DNA from: Nitrosomonas sp.
GTDB lineage: Bacteria; Pseudomonadota; Gammaproteobacteria; Burkholderiales; Nitrosomonadaceae
DNA: 64,000 nucleotides
NCBI GenBank assembly: GCA_024281995.1
Contig: JAMWZW010000004.1
Coordinates: 62,001-126,000 of the forward strand
Direction: 5' to 3'
Positions within the stretch are counted from its first letter, which is position 1; each line of letters opens with the position of its first letter. The notes under the pieces were generated by a model, which was given only the letters and a program-made list of their open reading frames with translations, ran no database searches and had not been told where the DNA came from. Position numbers and translations under genes: made by a program. Below are positions 27,393 to 37,689 of this stretch, piece by piece.

Positions 27393-28826
27393 TTAATACC
27401 GATACAACTGTGGTTTGTATGGACCGTTCTTATTAAGACCTAAATATTTTGCTTGTTCATCTGTTAGTTCAGTAAGCTTAACTCCTAATTTCCCAATGTG
27501 AAGACGAGCCACTTTTTCATCTAGATGTTTTGGCAAAACATAAACATTTTTTTGATAATTGGCCCCATTTGACCATAGCTCCATTTGGGCCAATACTTGA
27601 TTAGTAAATGAGCTGGACATTACAAAGGAAGGATGTCCTGTGGCACATCCTAAATTGACTAATCTGCCTTGCGCCAAAATAATAATGCGACGCCCCGTTG
27701 GAAACAGAACATGATCCACTTGTGGTTTGATGTTTTCCCATGGATATTTCTGAACGGATGCAATATCAATTTCTGAATCAAAATGACCAATATTACAAAC
27801 GACTGCTTGATCTTTCATTTTCAGCATATGATCATGTGTGATTACTCTAAGGTTACCAGTTGCAGTAACGAATATATCTGCCTGATCACAAGCATCATCC
27901 ATAGTAACCACTCGATATCCTTCCATGGCTGCTTGCAGCGCACAAATCGGATCAATCTCCGTAATCCACACTGTTGCACCCAAACCACGCAATGATTGTG
28001 CACACCCTTTACCTACATCGCCATAGCCGCAAACCACAGCAATTTTTCCTGCAATCATGACGTCGGTGGCACGCTTAATACCATCGACAAGCGATTCTCT
28101 ACAACCATACAAATTATCAAACTTAGACTTAGTAACAGAATCGTTTACATTAAAAGCTGGAAAAGGAAGCTCTCCACTTTTATGCATTTCATATAACCGA
28201 TGTACACCTGTTGTAGTTTCTTCGGTAACACCTCGTATTCTGGCAAGATTCTGCGAGTACCAATTAGGCTGGGAAGATAATTTATTGCGAATTGAAGCAA
28301 ACAATGCCTCCTCTTCTTCATTATTAGGGTTTGCAATAACCGAAGGGCTTTTTTCAGCTTTAGCACCTAGAATCAATAATAATGTGGCATCACCGCCATC
28401 ATCTAAGATCATATTGGCCCCGTCAGATTGTCCATCAACCGTCCACTCAAAAATCTGATGAGCAAATTGCCAATAGTCACTCAAAGATTCACCTTTGTAA
28501 GCAAATACCGGAATATTTCTAGCAGCAATAGCTGCTGCTGCGTGATCCTGAGTAGAAAAAATATTACATGAAGCCCAACGAACTTGCGCACCCAATGCTA
28601 CCAATGTTTCAATTAATACAGCTGTTTGGATGGTCATATGTAAAGAGCCTGCGATACGAGCACCTGCTAACGGTTTCTGGTTTGCATACTCTCTGCGTAA
28701 TGCCATTAATCCAGGCATTTCTGTTTCGGCAATAGCGATTTCTTTATGCCCCCATTCAGCCAAGGAAATATCGGCAATCTTATAGTCAGTAAAAAAACTA
28801 CCATCGGGATTGAGCACAGCGTTCAT
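27393..28826 (-). CDS. ahcY: S-adenosylhomocysteine hydrolase
   Basis: Splits S-adenosylhomocysteine into adenosine and homocysteine, removing this inhibitor of methyltransferases. NAD binding is marked by [14 protein letters not shown]. Other family segments are [31 protein letters not shown] and the C-terminal YKPQLYRY. The length of 477 is that of the proteobacterial form. It is directly preceded by an SAH riboswitch, so expression should rise with SAH. A GAGGAG ribosome site lies just before the ATG. Confidence 0.97.
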   Translation of the reverse strand: MNAVLNPDGSFFTDYKIADISLAEWGHKEIAIAETEMPGLMALRREYANQKPLAGARIAGSLHMTIQTAVLIETLVALGAQVRWASCNIFSTQDHAAAAIAARNIPVFAYKGESLSDYWQFAHQIFEWTVDGQSDGANMILDDGGDATLLLILGAKAEKSPSVIANPNNEEEEALFASIRNKLSSQPNWYSQNLARIRGVTEETTTGVHRLYEMHKSGELPFPAFNVNDSVTKSKFDNLYGCRESLVDGIKRATDVMIAGKIAVVCGYGDVGKGCAQSLRGLGATVWITEIDPICALQAAMEGYRVVTMDDACDQADIFVTATGNLRVITHDHMLKMKDQAVVCNIGHFDSEIDIASVQKYPWENIKPQVDHVLFPTGRRIIILAQGRLVNLGCATGHPSFVMSSSFTNQVLAQMELWSNGANYQKNVYVLPKHLDEKVARLHIGKLGVKLTELTDEQAKYLGLNKNGPYKPQLYRY

Positions 28827-28845
28827 AGTCTTCTCCTCAAAATAT

Positions 28846-28917
28846 GAACGAGCGCCGTTGTAACAGATGTCCGCTTGAACCGAGCCTCACGGTGGGAACC
28901 GCTGCAGCGCTCCTCAG
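28846..28917 (-). promoter_or_regulatory. SAH riboswitch aptamer upstream of ahcY
   Basis: On the minus strand the leader reads CTGAGGAGCGCTGCAGCGG, then CACCGTGAGGCTCGG, and later CAACGGCGCTCG, which are the conserved blocks of the SAH riboswitch. GAGCGC pairs with GGCGCTC to close the outer stem. The AGGCTCGG line provides the core and pseudoknot partner. It ends about 20 bases before the ahcY start, so it can control ribosome access. Known members switch ahcY (and often metF) on when SAH accumulates. Confidence 0.88.
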
Positions 28918-28962
28918 AACAAGGGTAAGTTGATTCGATTGATATAGTTAAAATTTAAAAGC

Positions 28963-30126
28963 TTAGATACCGGCAGCACTACGGAGTTGATTAGCCTTAT
29001 CCGTAACTTCCCATGTGAATTCAGGAAGCTCCCGCCCAAAATGTCCATAAGCAGCAGTCCGAGCATAGATAGGACGTAATAGATTTAAAGCATGAATGAT
29101 GCCGCGCGGGCGCAAATCAAAATGATTTTCTATTAACTGAATGATCTTCTCATCAGCAATCTTGCCGGTGCCAAATGTGTTTACCATTAATGAAACAGGA
29201 CGTGCAACACCAATCGCATAAGCAATCTGAACTTCACACTTACTAGCAATTCCTGCTGCTACAATATTTTTTGCAACATAACGTCCTGCGTAAGTAGCGG
29301 ATCTGTCGACCTTAGAAGGATCTTTACCAGAAAAAGCTCCGCCCCCATGGTGCGCCGCACCGCCGTAACTATCAACAATAATCTTACGACCCGTCAAACC
29401 ACAGTCTCCCATAGGGCCACCAACTACAAAACGCCCTGTAGGATTAACCAGATAGTTAATACGATCACTAATTAGCTCAGAAGGAATAACTGGTTTAATA
29501 ATTTCTTCAATAACTGCTTCAGTTAGCATTTGATGCGAAACATCAGGGTCATGCTGAGTGGAAATAACAACCGTTTCAATACGCTGTGGCTTACCATTCA
29601 AATATCGTACTGAAACTTGTGATTTTGCATCTGGACGTAACCATGCCAGCCGCCCGTTTTTCCTTAATTCAGACTGGCGTTCAACTAGACGGTGAGCATA
29701 AAAAATTGGCATTGGCATCAATTGCGGTGTTTCGTCACATGCAAAACCAAACATTAAACCTTGGTCACCTGCCCCTTGCTCCATCTCTTCACCTTTGATA
29801 CGATCCACACCCTGAGCGATATCGGGAGACTGCTTATTAAATGCGGTTAGAACGGCGCAAGTAGTAGAATCAAAACCGATATTTGAGCTCGTATAACCAA
29901 TATTCTTCACAGTTTCGCGTGCAATAATATTGTAATCAACAGAAGCATGCGTCGTGATTTCTCCTGACAAGACTATTAACCCAGTACTGCACAATGTTTC
30001 ACAAGCAACTCGAGCATTGGCGTCTTGTTTCAGAATTGCATCCAAAACTGCATCAGAAATTTGATCGGCAACTTTATCGGGATGACCCTCAGAAACGGAT
30101 TCGGACGTAAAAAGATATTCACTCAT
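28963..30126 (-). CDS. metK: S-adenosylmethionine synthetase
   Basis: Makes S-adenosylmethionine from methionine and ATP. I start it at ATG 30126 ([19 protein letters not shown]), the usual MetK beginning, rather than 69 bases upstream, where the extra residues are AT-rich and unlike the family. Hallmarks are [25 protein letters not shown] and the loop [17 protein letters not shown]. The length from this start is 387 residues, as expected. It lies upstream of the SAH riboswitch and ahcY. Confidence 0.96.
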   Translation of the reverse strand: MSEYLFTSESVSEGHPDKVADQISDAVLDAILKQDANARVACETLCSTGLIVLSGEITTHASVDYNIIARETVKNIGYTSSNIGFDSTTCAVLTAFNKQSPDIAQGVDRIKGEEMEQGAGDQGLMFGFACDETPQLMPMPIFYAHRLVERQSELRKNGRLAWLRPDAKSQVSVRYLNGKPQRIETVVISTQHDPDVSHQMLTEAVIEEIIKPVIPSELISDRINYLVNPTGRFVVGGPMGDCGLTGRKIIVDSYGGAAHHGGGAFSGKDPSKVDRSATYAGRYVAKNIVAAGIASKCEVQIAYAIGVARPVSLMVNTFGTGKIADEKIIQLIENHFDLRPRGIIHALNLLRPIYARTAAYGHFGRELPEFTWEVTDKANQLRSAAGI

Positions 30127-30195
30127 ATTGATAAATATTAAAAGATTATAAGAATCCTTGAAGTATAACAGATTATACTTGAAAATTAGATTCAT

Positions 30196-30689
30196 TTATC
30201 CTTCGCTGTTTATCAAAAATTATTACATCCTGTAAAAACAGGACCATTAAGGTACGTACTTCTTTAACCTTTGTAAAGTAATATAAGAAACTCCCAATTA
30301 GTCCCTAGCAGACCATTAATAAACGATACTCGTCAAGTATTTTGATAATCGTATGAATTTAGTAAATTAAGATACCAATGGCTATTAAGAGACGCACGTA
30401 GCTCACTTTTATTATTTCAGTCAAATCATCAAAAAAACTAGAGTGTTCCTTGTATTACACTTCTCTAATAGGCATCCTTAATAATTGCACTTCATTCTTG
30501 AACCTGGCGATAATTTTATGAGAACATGCTATAAGAGAAAGGTTAAATTTGCCGAATACCATTAATATTAAAGCTAAAGAGAGTTGTTGGAATTGCAAGT
30601 TGCTGAAATATCATTACATGGAAATTACAATTAATCGTATCAATTTGTTCATTACTCATTCAGTGATTTAACTCTTTACTACTCAGTCG
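30196..30689. other. intergenic region between divergent metK and epsL-like genes
   Basis: About 490-560 AT-rich bases that must hold the promoters of metK (minus) and the polysaccharide genes (plus). I see no gene, no aptamer like that of ahcY and no clear hairpin. Confidence 0.35.
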
Positions 30690-32000
30690 ATGCCGGCTGT
30701 ATTTTCTTTATACTCGCAACTTTACTGGCTATTTTTTTTATGTCACACGGCCACAGCTGCTGAATTTAGCAAGGTATTAAAGCCCTACCTTAATTACACG
30801 GTTACTGCTGACGATAATATTTTGCGTATACGCGACAATCTCACGCCGGATAGTATAACGGATGCGCACATTCGCAATTTGATTGCACAAGGCAAGCTTG
30901 CTGACGTTTCCAACCGCATGACCGGTGGGATCATGTTTGAGAAAGAAATGAGTCGGCAGCGATTCACTGCTGATTTCAACTGGACTTACACTAAATTTGA
31001 GAGATTTAGTACAGTTGATAACGATGTGAAAAGCGCCACGGGTAACTGGAATTGGTTTCTAGGCAAGAGGCTGGAAGGCAATATGGGGGCAACCTATGTC
31101 GAATCGCTAATGCCATTTATATTCCAGCCCGGTCTAAAAATCATACGAACAGAGCAAAGACAATTCATCAATGGCGCATGGAACTTTCATCCACGCTGGC
31201 GTTTGGTTGGTGAGTATACGCATTACAGCCTTGATACCGGTAAGAATCCCAGAGCAGATAATCTTGACCGTAGCGAGAATCGCTTTGAGGGAGGTATTGA
31301 TTATGTGACACCCGGGAAAAATACCTTTGGCATAGTCTTTCGTAATATCTTGGGAAATTTTACTAATCCTGCGCGAGATGCTAGCGGCACGATTATCATA
31401 GAAAGTGATGGCTCATTTATCGATAACGGGTTTTACCAAAAAGAGGTATTAGCCAGAGTTAACTGGGCAGTTTCTGAAAAATCCCGATTGCAAGCAAGCG
31501 CGGGATGGGTAGAGCGTCTAAATAATGATTTAAAGCAACGTAATTTTAATGGATTCAATGGCACCGTCACTTATCACTGGCAACCTACCGCTAAACTTGG
31601 CTTAACCGTTAATGGCTGGCGTCTGACTTCATCAATGAATAATCTTACTGCCAACTTCAGCCTTAATACCGGTGCAAGCATTGTACCATCCTGGAACATT
31701 ACCGAAAAAATACGGCTTGAAGGTGATTTTTCCTATGAAACCCGTAACTTTAATCGCTTTACAGAAATTACTGATCAATTTCCAGTGGGCAGAAACAACA
31801 CGCTTCGCAATGCTGCGTTAAAGCTTATCTATAGTCCTTATCTTGGCTTACAGCTTACTACTTCGATCTATCATTCTGATTTCAATGCTGAGCCTTTTAT
31901 AAGAACAACGCCGGCAGGGACACAGGTGTTAACTAATCCGGGTGATTTCAATGCCAATGGAGTCACTGCCAGCCTACAGTATATTTACGGAAAACGATGA
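30690..32000 (+). CDS. EpsL-like outer-membrane beta-barrel protein of exopolysaccharide systems
   Basis: A signal peptide at residues ~1-24 (ending ATAAE) is followed by a repetitive aromatic beta-barrel pattern to the C-terminus. It resembles the EpsL outer-membrane protein of XrtB/PEP-CTERM-linked exopolysaccharide clusters: KPYLNYTVTADDNILRIRD, then DSITDAHIRN. The length of 436 is normal. It is likely part of the export channel or a lipid-outer-membrane factor for the polymer. The stop overlaps the next gene by 4 bases (ATGA). Confidence 0.75.
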   Translation: MPAVFSLYSQLYWLFFLCHTATAAEFSKVLKPYLNYTVTADDNILRIRDNLTPDSITDAHIRNLIAQGKLADVSNRMTGGIMFEKEMSRQRFTADFNWTYTKFERFSTVDNDVKSATGNWNWFLGKRLEGNMGATYVESLMPFIFQPGLKIIRTEQRQFINGAWNFHPRWRLVGEYTHYSLDTGKNPRADNLDRSENRFEGGIDYVTPGKNTFGIVFRNILGNFTNPARDASGTIIIESDGSFIDNGFYQKEVLARVNWAVSEKSRLQASAGWVERLNNDLKQRNFNGFNGTVTYHWQPTAKLGLTVNGWRLTSSMNNLTANFSLNTGASIVPSWNITEKIRLEGDFSYETRNFNRFTEITDQFPVGRNNTLRNAALKLIYSPYLGLQLTTSIYHSDFNAEPFIRTTPAGTQVLTNPGDFNANGVTASLQYIYGKR

Positions 32001-33388
32001 CAAGTAACGATCTACCCATAGTAGCCTTTTTCAAGCACTTGCTTGATCCTTTTATCATATGGAGTATGTTGATACTGACAACATGGCTATATGATGAAGA
32101 TTTTACGAGTTATTATCTCGTCTTAGTCATTATCACTTTTTTTATTTCGTCATACATTTACGAACGTACATTCATTTACCGCAATTGGCGTAAAGGCAGG
32201 TTATTAGCCCATATGCGCGATACGGTAATGGGTTGGTTAATTATTGTGGCTATTCTGATATTTCTTGGTTATGCCACAAAATTTCATCACCAATTCTCTG
32301 AGCAAGTATTACTGACTTGGTTTATTGTCACCCCCCTGATATTGATTATAAGCCACGTTACGGCACGTAGCATTATCATCGGGTTATACAAAAAAGGACA
32401 TTTACGTCCGACAATAGTAATCGGCGCCAATGAAACCAGCTTGGAATTCATCAAGCACATTGAAGAAATTCCCTTCTTGCTGATCAATTATCATGGTTTC
32501 TTTGATGAACGCAATAATTCCAGAGTATCTAATACCGTGGGTAATAGTTTTGGATCCCATCTGGGCGGTTTAAATGATGTCATTCCTTATATCCATAAGC
32601 ATAATATCGAAATGGTTTTCATCAGCTTGCCAATGTCTTCGCAACCGCGTATTCAAAAACTCATGGACGAGCTGCCGGATACGACTGCTTCCATCTACTT
32701 CCTTCCTGATATTTATATCTTTGATTTAATGCAAGCCCGATTTGAATACATCGGCGATGTTCCTGTCGTTTCAATGAATGAATCACCATTCGTCGGCATT
32801 GATGGCGTAGTTAAAAACGTCAGTGATTTCATCATCGCTTTGTTGGTGTTGATTTTACTGTCGCCCCTTATGCTATGCCTTGCTATAGCAGTCAAAGTCA
32901 CCTCTCCTGGGCCAATCATCTTCAAACAGCGACGCTATGGCTTAAATGGTGAAGAAATTGTTGTCTATAAATTTCGCTCAATGACTGTTGCCGAAGATGG
33001 TACAAATGTCGTACAAGCAAAAAAAGATGATCAACGTTTTACCAAAATCGGGGCTTTTTTACGTCGCACATCATTGGATGAATTACCTCAATTCCTTAAC
33101 GTGCTGCAAGGACGTATGAGCATTGTCGGCCCACGTCCTCATGCCGTAGCCCACAATGAACTCTACCGCAAATTAATCAAAGGATACATGCTGCGCCATA
33201 AGGCTAAACCAGGTATCACCGGCTGGGCTCAAGTCAACGGGTGGCGCGGTGAAACCGAAGTGCTCGAAAAAATGAAAGCTCGTATCGAACACGATTTATA
33301 TTACCTCAAAAATTGGTCTATCTGGTTCGATATCTGGATTATCTTGCGCACCATCTGGACCGTCGTCCGCAAAGATAATGCTTATTAG
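31997..33388 (+). CDS. undecaprenyl-phosphate hexose-1-phosphate transferase (EpsB/WcaJ type)
   Basis: Starts exopolysaccharide repeat-unit assembly by moving a sugar phosphate to undecaprenyl phosphate in the inner membrane. Four N-terminal membrane helices (to ~residue 120), a CoA-binding-like domain (TIVIGANETSLEFI), one further helix near 280, and the C-terminal transferase domain with FKQRRYGLNGEEIVVYKFRS, LPQFLNVLQGRMSIVGPRPH and KPGITGWAQVNGWRGET are visible. The length is 463. It is coupled to the epsL-like gene, and a strong terminator follows, so no further biosynthesis gene is co-transcribed. Confidence 0.92.
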   Translation: MTSNDLPIVAFFKHLLDPFIIWSMLILTTWLYDEDFTSYYLVLVIITFFISSYIYERTFIYRNWRKGRLLAHMRDTVMGWLIIVAILIFLGYATKFHHQFSEQVLLTWFIVTPLILIISHVTARSIIIGLYKKGHLRPTIVIGANETSLEFIKHIEEIPFLLINYHGFFDERNNSRVSNTVGNSFGSHLGGLNDVIPYIHKHNIEMVFISLPMSSQPRIQKLMDELPDTTASIYFLPDIYIFDLMQARFEYIGDVPVVSMNESPFVGIDGVVKNVSDFIIALLVLILLSPLMLCLAIAVKVTSPGPIIFKQRRYGLNGEEIVVYKFRSMTVAEDGTNVVQAKKDDQRFTKIGAFLRRTSLDELPQFLNVLQGRMSIVGPRPHAVAHNELYRKLIKGYMLRHKAKPGITGWAQVNGWRGETEVLEKMKARIEHDLYYLKNWSIWFDIWIILRTIWTVVRKDNAY

Positions 33389-33401
33389 GCTTTAGTAGAC
33401 A

Positions 33402-33437
33402 AAAATAAACTCGGCCCTTTGCGGCCGAGCTTATTTC
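33402..33437 (+). terminator. rho-independent terminator, works in both directions
   Basis: CTCGGCC and GGCCGAG pair perfectly around a 6-base loop. The stem is extended by AATAA/TTATT, with A- and T-rich flanks on the two sides. It ends the epsL-epsB-like unit and could also stop the convergent carbonic-anhydrase transcript. Confidence 0.85.
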
Positions 33438-33510
33438 AATAATTCGCTGAAAAACCTATCATATTTACCACCCTCCTCAGCGACAACACTTTGCTACTTT
33501 CATAGGGATA

Positions 33511-34302
33511 TTAATTTGTCGACAATATCGATCTCCCGTTTAAATCTTGCGGTACTCTGGCATTGCTAGAATAAAATCCCTTCAGCTGTTCGAGTTGGTC
33601 GGTTGATATCGTAATAACATCAGATAAGAGATACCATTGCACCCCTTCACTACATGGAGGAGTAGTTAAAGAACCTGCAAAAGTATAATAATTTAAATTT
33701 CCTTGACTTAGAGCTGGGACTAGCGATGCTGGATTGAATTGTATGCTTGCATTTGAATTCTTTTGTTCTGCCTGATGGGGTGTATTGTCTAAGATGGTTT
33801 GGAAAAGGGGATTTTCATCTCCAACATCGATCGCTACAGCAAGAACTATAATTCTTCCATCTTCATTAATATGTACAAAATGCAATTCAGCCGGAAAATT
33901 TTTACCGCCAACAACATGCTCGCTCGGCTCATGAAAATGGAATTGAATTAATGGAAAAGACTCTTCCCCGATCTTTAAAGCACCGGTGTAGCCGATAGAA
34001 GTATTGACTTGTACACCATGGCCACTATTGAAAAAAGTTGGCGTATCAATCTCATATTGAGCTGCCAAGGTACTGAGTGGCTTGGTATTATTAATATTTG
34101 CGGCAGCAAGATCAACAGGGGATTGATGTTTACCTACTCCACATTCCGCAAAAGGATAACGCAGCGGTACTTCTTGAGATGTATCTTCAATCGCCCACCA
34201 TGTAGATTGCGCGTTATGGTCCCAGGGCGGTACTGCAAAAGCGAGGGTTGCATAACTCAAAAAAATTGTAGAAGCCAGATTTGTCACTCTTTTTATTTTC
34301 AT
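33511..34302 (-). CDS. periplasmic alpha-class carbonic anhydrase
   Basis: Interconverts CO2 and bicarbonate in the periplasm. I start it at ATG 34302, which has a GGAG site, six codons inside the longest frame. A signal peptide ends near TLAFA. The alpha-class zinc ligands are in FHFHEPSEH and ELHFVH, and HQSPVDL and LTTPPCSEGVQW are conserved structural segments. Length is 263 residues. It may help inorganic-carbon supply. A small secreted protein gene lies just upstream on the same strand. Confidence 0.93.
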   Translation of the reverse strand: MKIKRVTNLASTIFLSYATLAFAVPPWDHNAQSTWWAIEDTSQEVPLRYPFAECGVGKHQSPVDLAAANINNTKPLSTLAAQYEIDTPTFFNSGHGVQVNTSIGYTGALKIGEESFPLIQFHFHEPSEHVVGGKNFPAELHFVHINEDGRIIVLAVAIDVGDENPLFQTILDNTPHQAEQKNSNASIQFNPASLVPALSQGNLNYYTFAGSLTTPPCSEGVQWYLLSDVITISTDQLEQLKGFYSSNARVPQDLNGRSILSTN

Positions 34303-34332
34303 CGATAACTCCGATTGCAAGTAGTTGTTAAA

Positions 34333-34584
34333 TTAGCAAGTATGTTCTCTACAGTAATCAACCATTGATGGTTTCGTATCTGAGCTATGCTCCTGAGTGG
34401 ATTGAGAATCTCGTTTTTTTGTTGACGGATCCGAGTGCTGCTGTTGCTTTTGTTGATTTGTGTCAGTTGATGAATGGCGTTGATCATTGCTATCTAGTAA
34501 GCGTCTTGATTTATTTCCTCCAGATTCAGCAAAACAGGAAACACTTAAACTCAGAGCGACTATCAACAAAATTTTTGCAAGCAT
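34333..34584 (-). CDS. small exported Gln/Ser-rich protein, 83 aa
   Basis: A strong AGGAGGAATC ribosome site precedes the ATG. The first ~20 residues form a signal peptide (LLIVALSLSVSCFAES). A serine-cysteine near the cleavage point could be a lipobox variant. The mature part is polar and rich in Ser, Gln, Asp and Lys and ends in DYCREHTC. It is probably transcribed with the carbonic anhydrase. Function unknown. Confidence 0.6.
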   Translation of the reverse strand: MLAKILLIVALSLSVSCFAESGGNKSRRLLDSNDQRHSSTDTNQQKQQQHSDPSTKKRDSQSTQEHSSDTKPSMVDYCREHTC

Positions 34585-34798
34585 GATTCCTCCTCTTTAT
34601 AAAGAATTTTGGCCACATTCTGTCTAGTGCGACGAACACAATATCATGACAAAAGTTAATAAAATATAAGTGCAAACACTTACTATGGGTAAAGTAAGGG
34701 GATTTAAAATAAGAATCTCGTTCAGAGAGCGAGAAATTGAATTGAAGTAAACTAAAAAATAAGCCTCCTTTAGTAGAGTTAAAATGAAATTTTATCAA

Positions 34799-35359
34799 TC
34801 ATATAATTTTCTCCAGATATTCAATCGTTAATCCAGAAACTTTCGGTACTCCAATACCCATATGCAATGGATAGGCATCAATCTGACCAGTACGTAAATA
34901 GCCTCTACGTTCATAAAATGCCATGAGTTCTTGTCGCTGAGAAACTACGAACATAATAAATTTGTTCACACCCAGAGTTTCCGTGGCAAAAATTTCAGTT
35001 TGAGCCAGTACATGCTTACCAAGCCCCATACCCTGTAAACTTGGATGGACTGAAAAAAAACCAATATATGCATGCGCATTTTCTTTTACCACATAAATGC
35101 TTGATGCCAACGATTGATCGTGATAGGTAACAAAGAAGTGTGCAGCAGGATTCATTAAAGCCATTTCTATTTCATAGCGGTTAGTCCTGTCACCGCCAAT
35201 GATATGTGTTTCCCTTGTCCATCCACTTTCCCCACGATAGGTAAGATTAATTAGATCGGCGATAGCTTGTGCTTGTTGATGGTGCGCTTTTCTCAGATAG
35301 AAGCACTCAATATTCAATGGGCTACTAACCAATGTATTAAAAAGATTACTAGATACCAA
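34799..35359 (-). CDS. GNAT-family N-acetyltransferase
   Basis: A predicted acetyl-CoA-dependent acetyltransferase. The acetyl-CoA loop is in SVHPSLQGMGLGKHVLAQ (motif A), followed by MFVVSQRQELMAFYERRGY (motif B). Substrate unknown. The longest frame starts at a TTG that overlaps the end of the SirB2-like gene. The real start may be one of two further TTG codons nearby, because no clear ribosome site fixes it. Confidence 0.8.
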   Translation of the reverse strand: MVSSNLFNTLVSSPLNIECFYLRKAHHQQAQAIADLINLTYRGESGWTRETHIIGGDRTNRYEIEMALMNPAAHFFVTYHDQSLASSIYVVKENAHAYIGFFSVHPSLQGMGLGKHVLAQTEIFATETLGVNKFIMFVVSQRQELMAFYERRGYLRTGQIDAYPLHMGIGVPKVSGLTIEYLEKII

Positions 35360-35732
35360 CTGTTGGATTTTTGGTTACAGCAACTAAAACAATATAAACA
35401 AATACACATTGAGCTGTAATCCAGGCAGTAATTTTTGTTTTTCTGGTCTTACCAAATCGCATTGCAACCATACCCAGACCAATATAGACCAGTAAACCAC
35501 CGATTTTAGCGGCAAGCCAAGAGTGCGTTATCGGATTTTGTTGAATAATTATAGCCAGCATAATGGCACTGATCAGCAAAATAGTATCTACGACATGCGG
35601 CAGAATTTTTACCCAACGCTGACGCAAGCGATATTCAGAATTTTTTATCAACCAGATACCGCGTAAAAAAAACAGAATAAAGCTTGCGATAACGCTAGTG
35701 ACATGAATTATTTTTAGCAATACGTAACTCAT
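35349..35732 (-). CDS. SirB2-family membrane protein
   Basis: A four-helix inner-membrane protein of the SirB/SirB2 family (LLKIIHVTSVIASFILFFLR start, GLLVYIGLGMVAMRFG and a C-terminal helix). I start it at ATG 35732. A GGAG site is embedded in the end of the preceding gene, and the stop of that gene lies 2 bases before this ATG. The biochemical role of the family is not settled. Confidence 0.75.
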   Translation of the reverse strand: MSYVLLKIIHVTSVIASFILFFLRGIWLIKNSEYRLRQRWVKILPHVVDTILLISAIMLAIIIQQNPITHSWLAAKIGGLLVYIGLGMVAMRFGKTRKTKITAWITAQCVFVYIVLVAVTKNPTVGI

Positions 35733-35734
35733 AG

Positions 35735-36223
35735 CTAGCTCCAAAAGATCAACCAACCATGACTACCTGCAATAGCACCCGCAATTGTGATTAAGCTTAA
35801 CAATAATAACATCAAGTGCTTACGTTGAATCCTAGTAAATACATCTGGAGAAATAGGCTTCTGTTTAGAGGTATCAGTTGCTTGCCGACGCCTATTACAT
35901 GGCTCAACAATAAATAACATGATACTAAACAACAACCATATTGCCACCATGGCATGCATCCACCAGTATTGCAATTGTGTAAAACGCTGCCAAGCATCCA
36001 ATACATAAATCATGTAAAACCCAGTTATACCAACCAATAGCGTGGAAAACCTGGCTTGTGTAGCAAATCGCCGTCTGAATTGCCCAAAAAAAACCATGGC
36101 TTCTGTCATCGATTGCATACGTGCTAAAGTAGGCAATAGAACAGTAGTAACCATGGCAACCCCACCAATCCAAAGTACTACACCTAGCACATGTAGTACC
36201 CGGGCTAATACAAGTTCATCCAT
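35735..36223 (-). CDS. CopD-like/DUF2269-type membrane protein, 162 aa
   Basis: A four-helix inner-membrane protein. The first helix has the pattern ARVLHVLGVVLWIGGVAM, as in CopD-like and haem/copper-related membrane families, with histidines in helices 1 and 3. It is coupled to the SirB2-like gene behind it (2-base gap). The pair may work together in the membrane, but function is unknown. Confidence 0.6.
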   Translation of the reverse strand: MDELVLARVLHVLGVVLWIGGVAMVTTVLLPTLARMQSMTEAMVFFGQFRRRFATQARFSTLLVGITGFYMIYVLDAWQRFTQLQYWWMHAMVAIWLLFSIMLFIVEPCNRRRQATDTSKQKPISPDVFTRIQRKHLMLLLLSLITIAGAIAGSHGWLIFWS

Positions 36224-36328
36224 ATGTTTTTGTAAGATATTTTTAAATTATTGAATTGCAATACAGCGAAGCAAGCTGCTCATGAGATGTACCTGCAAAT
36301 CATTTATTTAAGATAATTACGATTGACT

Positions 36329-36685
36329 CTAACTACTTACCGTATCAGAAGCCCATTCTTCGGCCTCTTCATAGTTATTGAAAACGGATACATTTGCATT
36401 GACAAAAAGATTAAAAACCCAAGTCCCCCAAACCTGCCATTCATCATCAGTAACGACAGCAACTTTATTAAATTCATTACCATGTTGACGCATGAACTTT
36501 ATCTCTTCCCATGCAACATCAACCGTGTAATCAAGCATATCGCGCCAATCAAATAACAGATTTGCTTTACCGTCAAAATGGGATTGATAAAGGACTTGTT
36601 GCTCAAATTCTTTATAATCAGTTAATGTAAATTCACCAATGACAGCGACAATAATTAAATTGTTTTTTTTCTGGATAGTAATCAT
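36329..36685 (-). CDS. SpoIIAA-like (STAS/SEC14-fold) protein, 118 aa
   Basis: A small cytoplasmic protein of the SpoIIAA-like family: IIVAVIGEFTLTDYKEFEQQ, LLFDWRDMLDYTVDVAWEEI, KVAVVTDDEWQ. Members have a STAS-related fold and are of unknown role, sometimes linked to membranes. A GAGGTGAAACC ribosome site precedes the ATG. It stands alone between two gaps. Confidence 0.75.
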   Translation of the reverse strand: MITIQKKNNLIIVAVIGEFTLTDYKEFEQQVLYQSHFDGKANLLFDWRDMLDYTVDVAWEEIKFMRQHGNEFNKVAVVTDDEWQVWGTWVFNLFVNANVSVFNNYEEAEEWASDTVSS

Positions 36686-36760
36686 GGTTTCACCTCAAAG
36701 GATAACAAGTCAAATTCATCATAAGCAACTCAGTTGAACGCAGCAAATTATGCTACAAGA

Positions 36761-37638
36761 TTACAGGCTACCAAATTCTTTTTGCGTATTAGCAGAAATC
36801 TGTTTATAGCTTAAAACACCACTTATTGATCCACCAAGTATAATCAAACTCATACCGAGCCATGCAATTGGCGATAATACCTCATCCCATAGTAGAATAC
36901 CCAAAAGACTTGAAAACAGTACCGTACTATAGCCAAGCGCGGTTACTATTAGGGTGACACCCTGATGATAAGCTCGTGTCATGGCTAACTGTGCCAGTGT
37001 TGCTGTCACACCAATACTCAGCAGTAAAAATAAACCATACGATGTAACGGGACTAAATGTTGTAAACAACAACCATACTCCGGTGATCAATGTACTAATC
37101 AAAGTAAAATAAAACACTACATGCCATTCTGATTCACCTAAATTACCCAATTGCTTAACGTTAATGTAAGCAATTGCTGCAAAAAAACCAGAAGCCACAC
37201 CTATCATACTCGCTATCCAATGATCGTCTGGCAAAGTTGGGCGTAACAGAAGAAGAACCCCGACAAAACCGAGCGCAATCGTACAAACTAATGACCAATG
37301 AATATGTTCTTTAAGAATTAATATAGAAAATAACGTTACAAAAAGCGGCCATGTATAATTCAGCGAAATGGCCGTAGCCAAAGGCAATTGTGTAAGACGA
37401 TAAAAAAACATCAGCAAGCTGATTAAACCAGTAATACCACGCCAGCAGTGAATACGCCAATGTTGTGTGCACTGATAAACGGTAATAGCGAAGGATCAGA
37501 TAGGTGATCCAAAACACCAAATAACGTCGAACGATAAAATACCAACTCGGTACTAGAAAAATGGGTAGCACTGAGCTTAACAAGCACTCCCATACAAGCA
37601 AACATAAATGCCGCTACCAGCATCCACATCGAACGCAT
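36761..37638 (-). pseudogene. EamA/DMT-type transporter, multiple frameshifts
   Basis: A ten-helix drug/metabolite exporter in origin. The 5' part (MRSMWMLVAAFMFACMGVLV...YRS) reads in one frame from 37638, a middle part (TYLILRYYRLSVHTT) in another, and the remaining 218 residues (MFFYRLTQLPLATAISLNYT onward) run to 36761. At least two, probably three, indels between 37400 and 37570 separate them. The C-terminal part is a good EamA domain. The gene cannot make the full protein. Confidence 0.75.
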
Positions 37639-37689
37639 TATCTGTATTCCTGCATTAATTAAAATTGAATGGCTATCAGAGATAACCGC

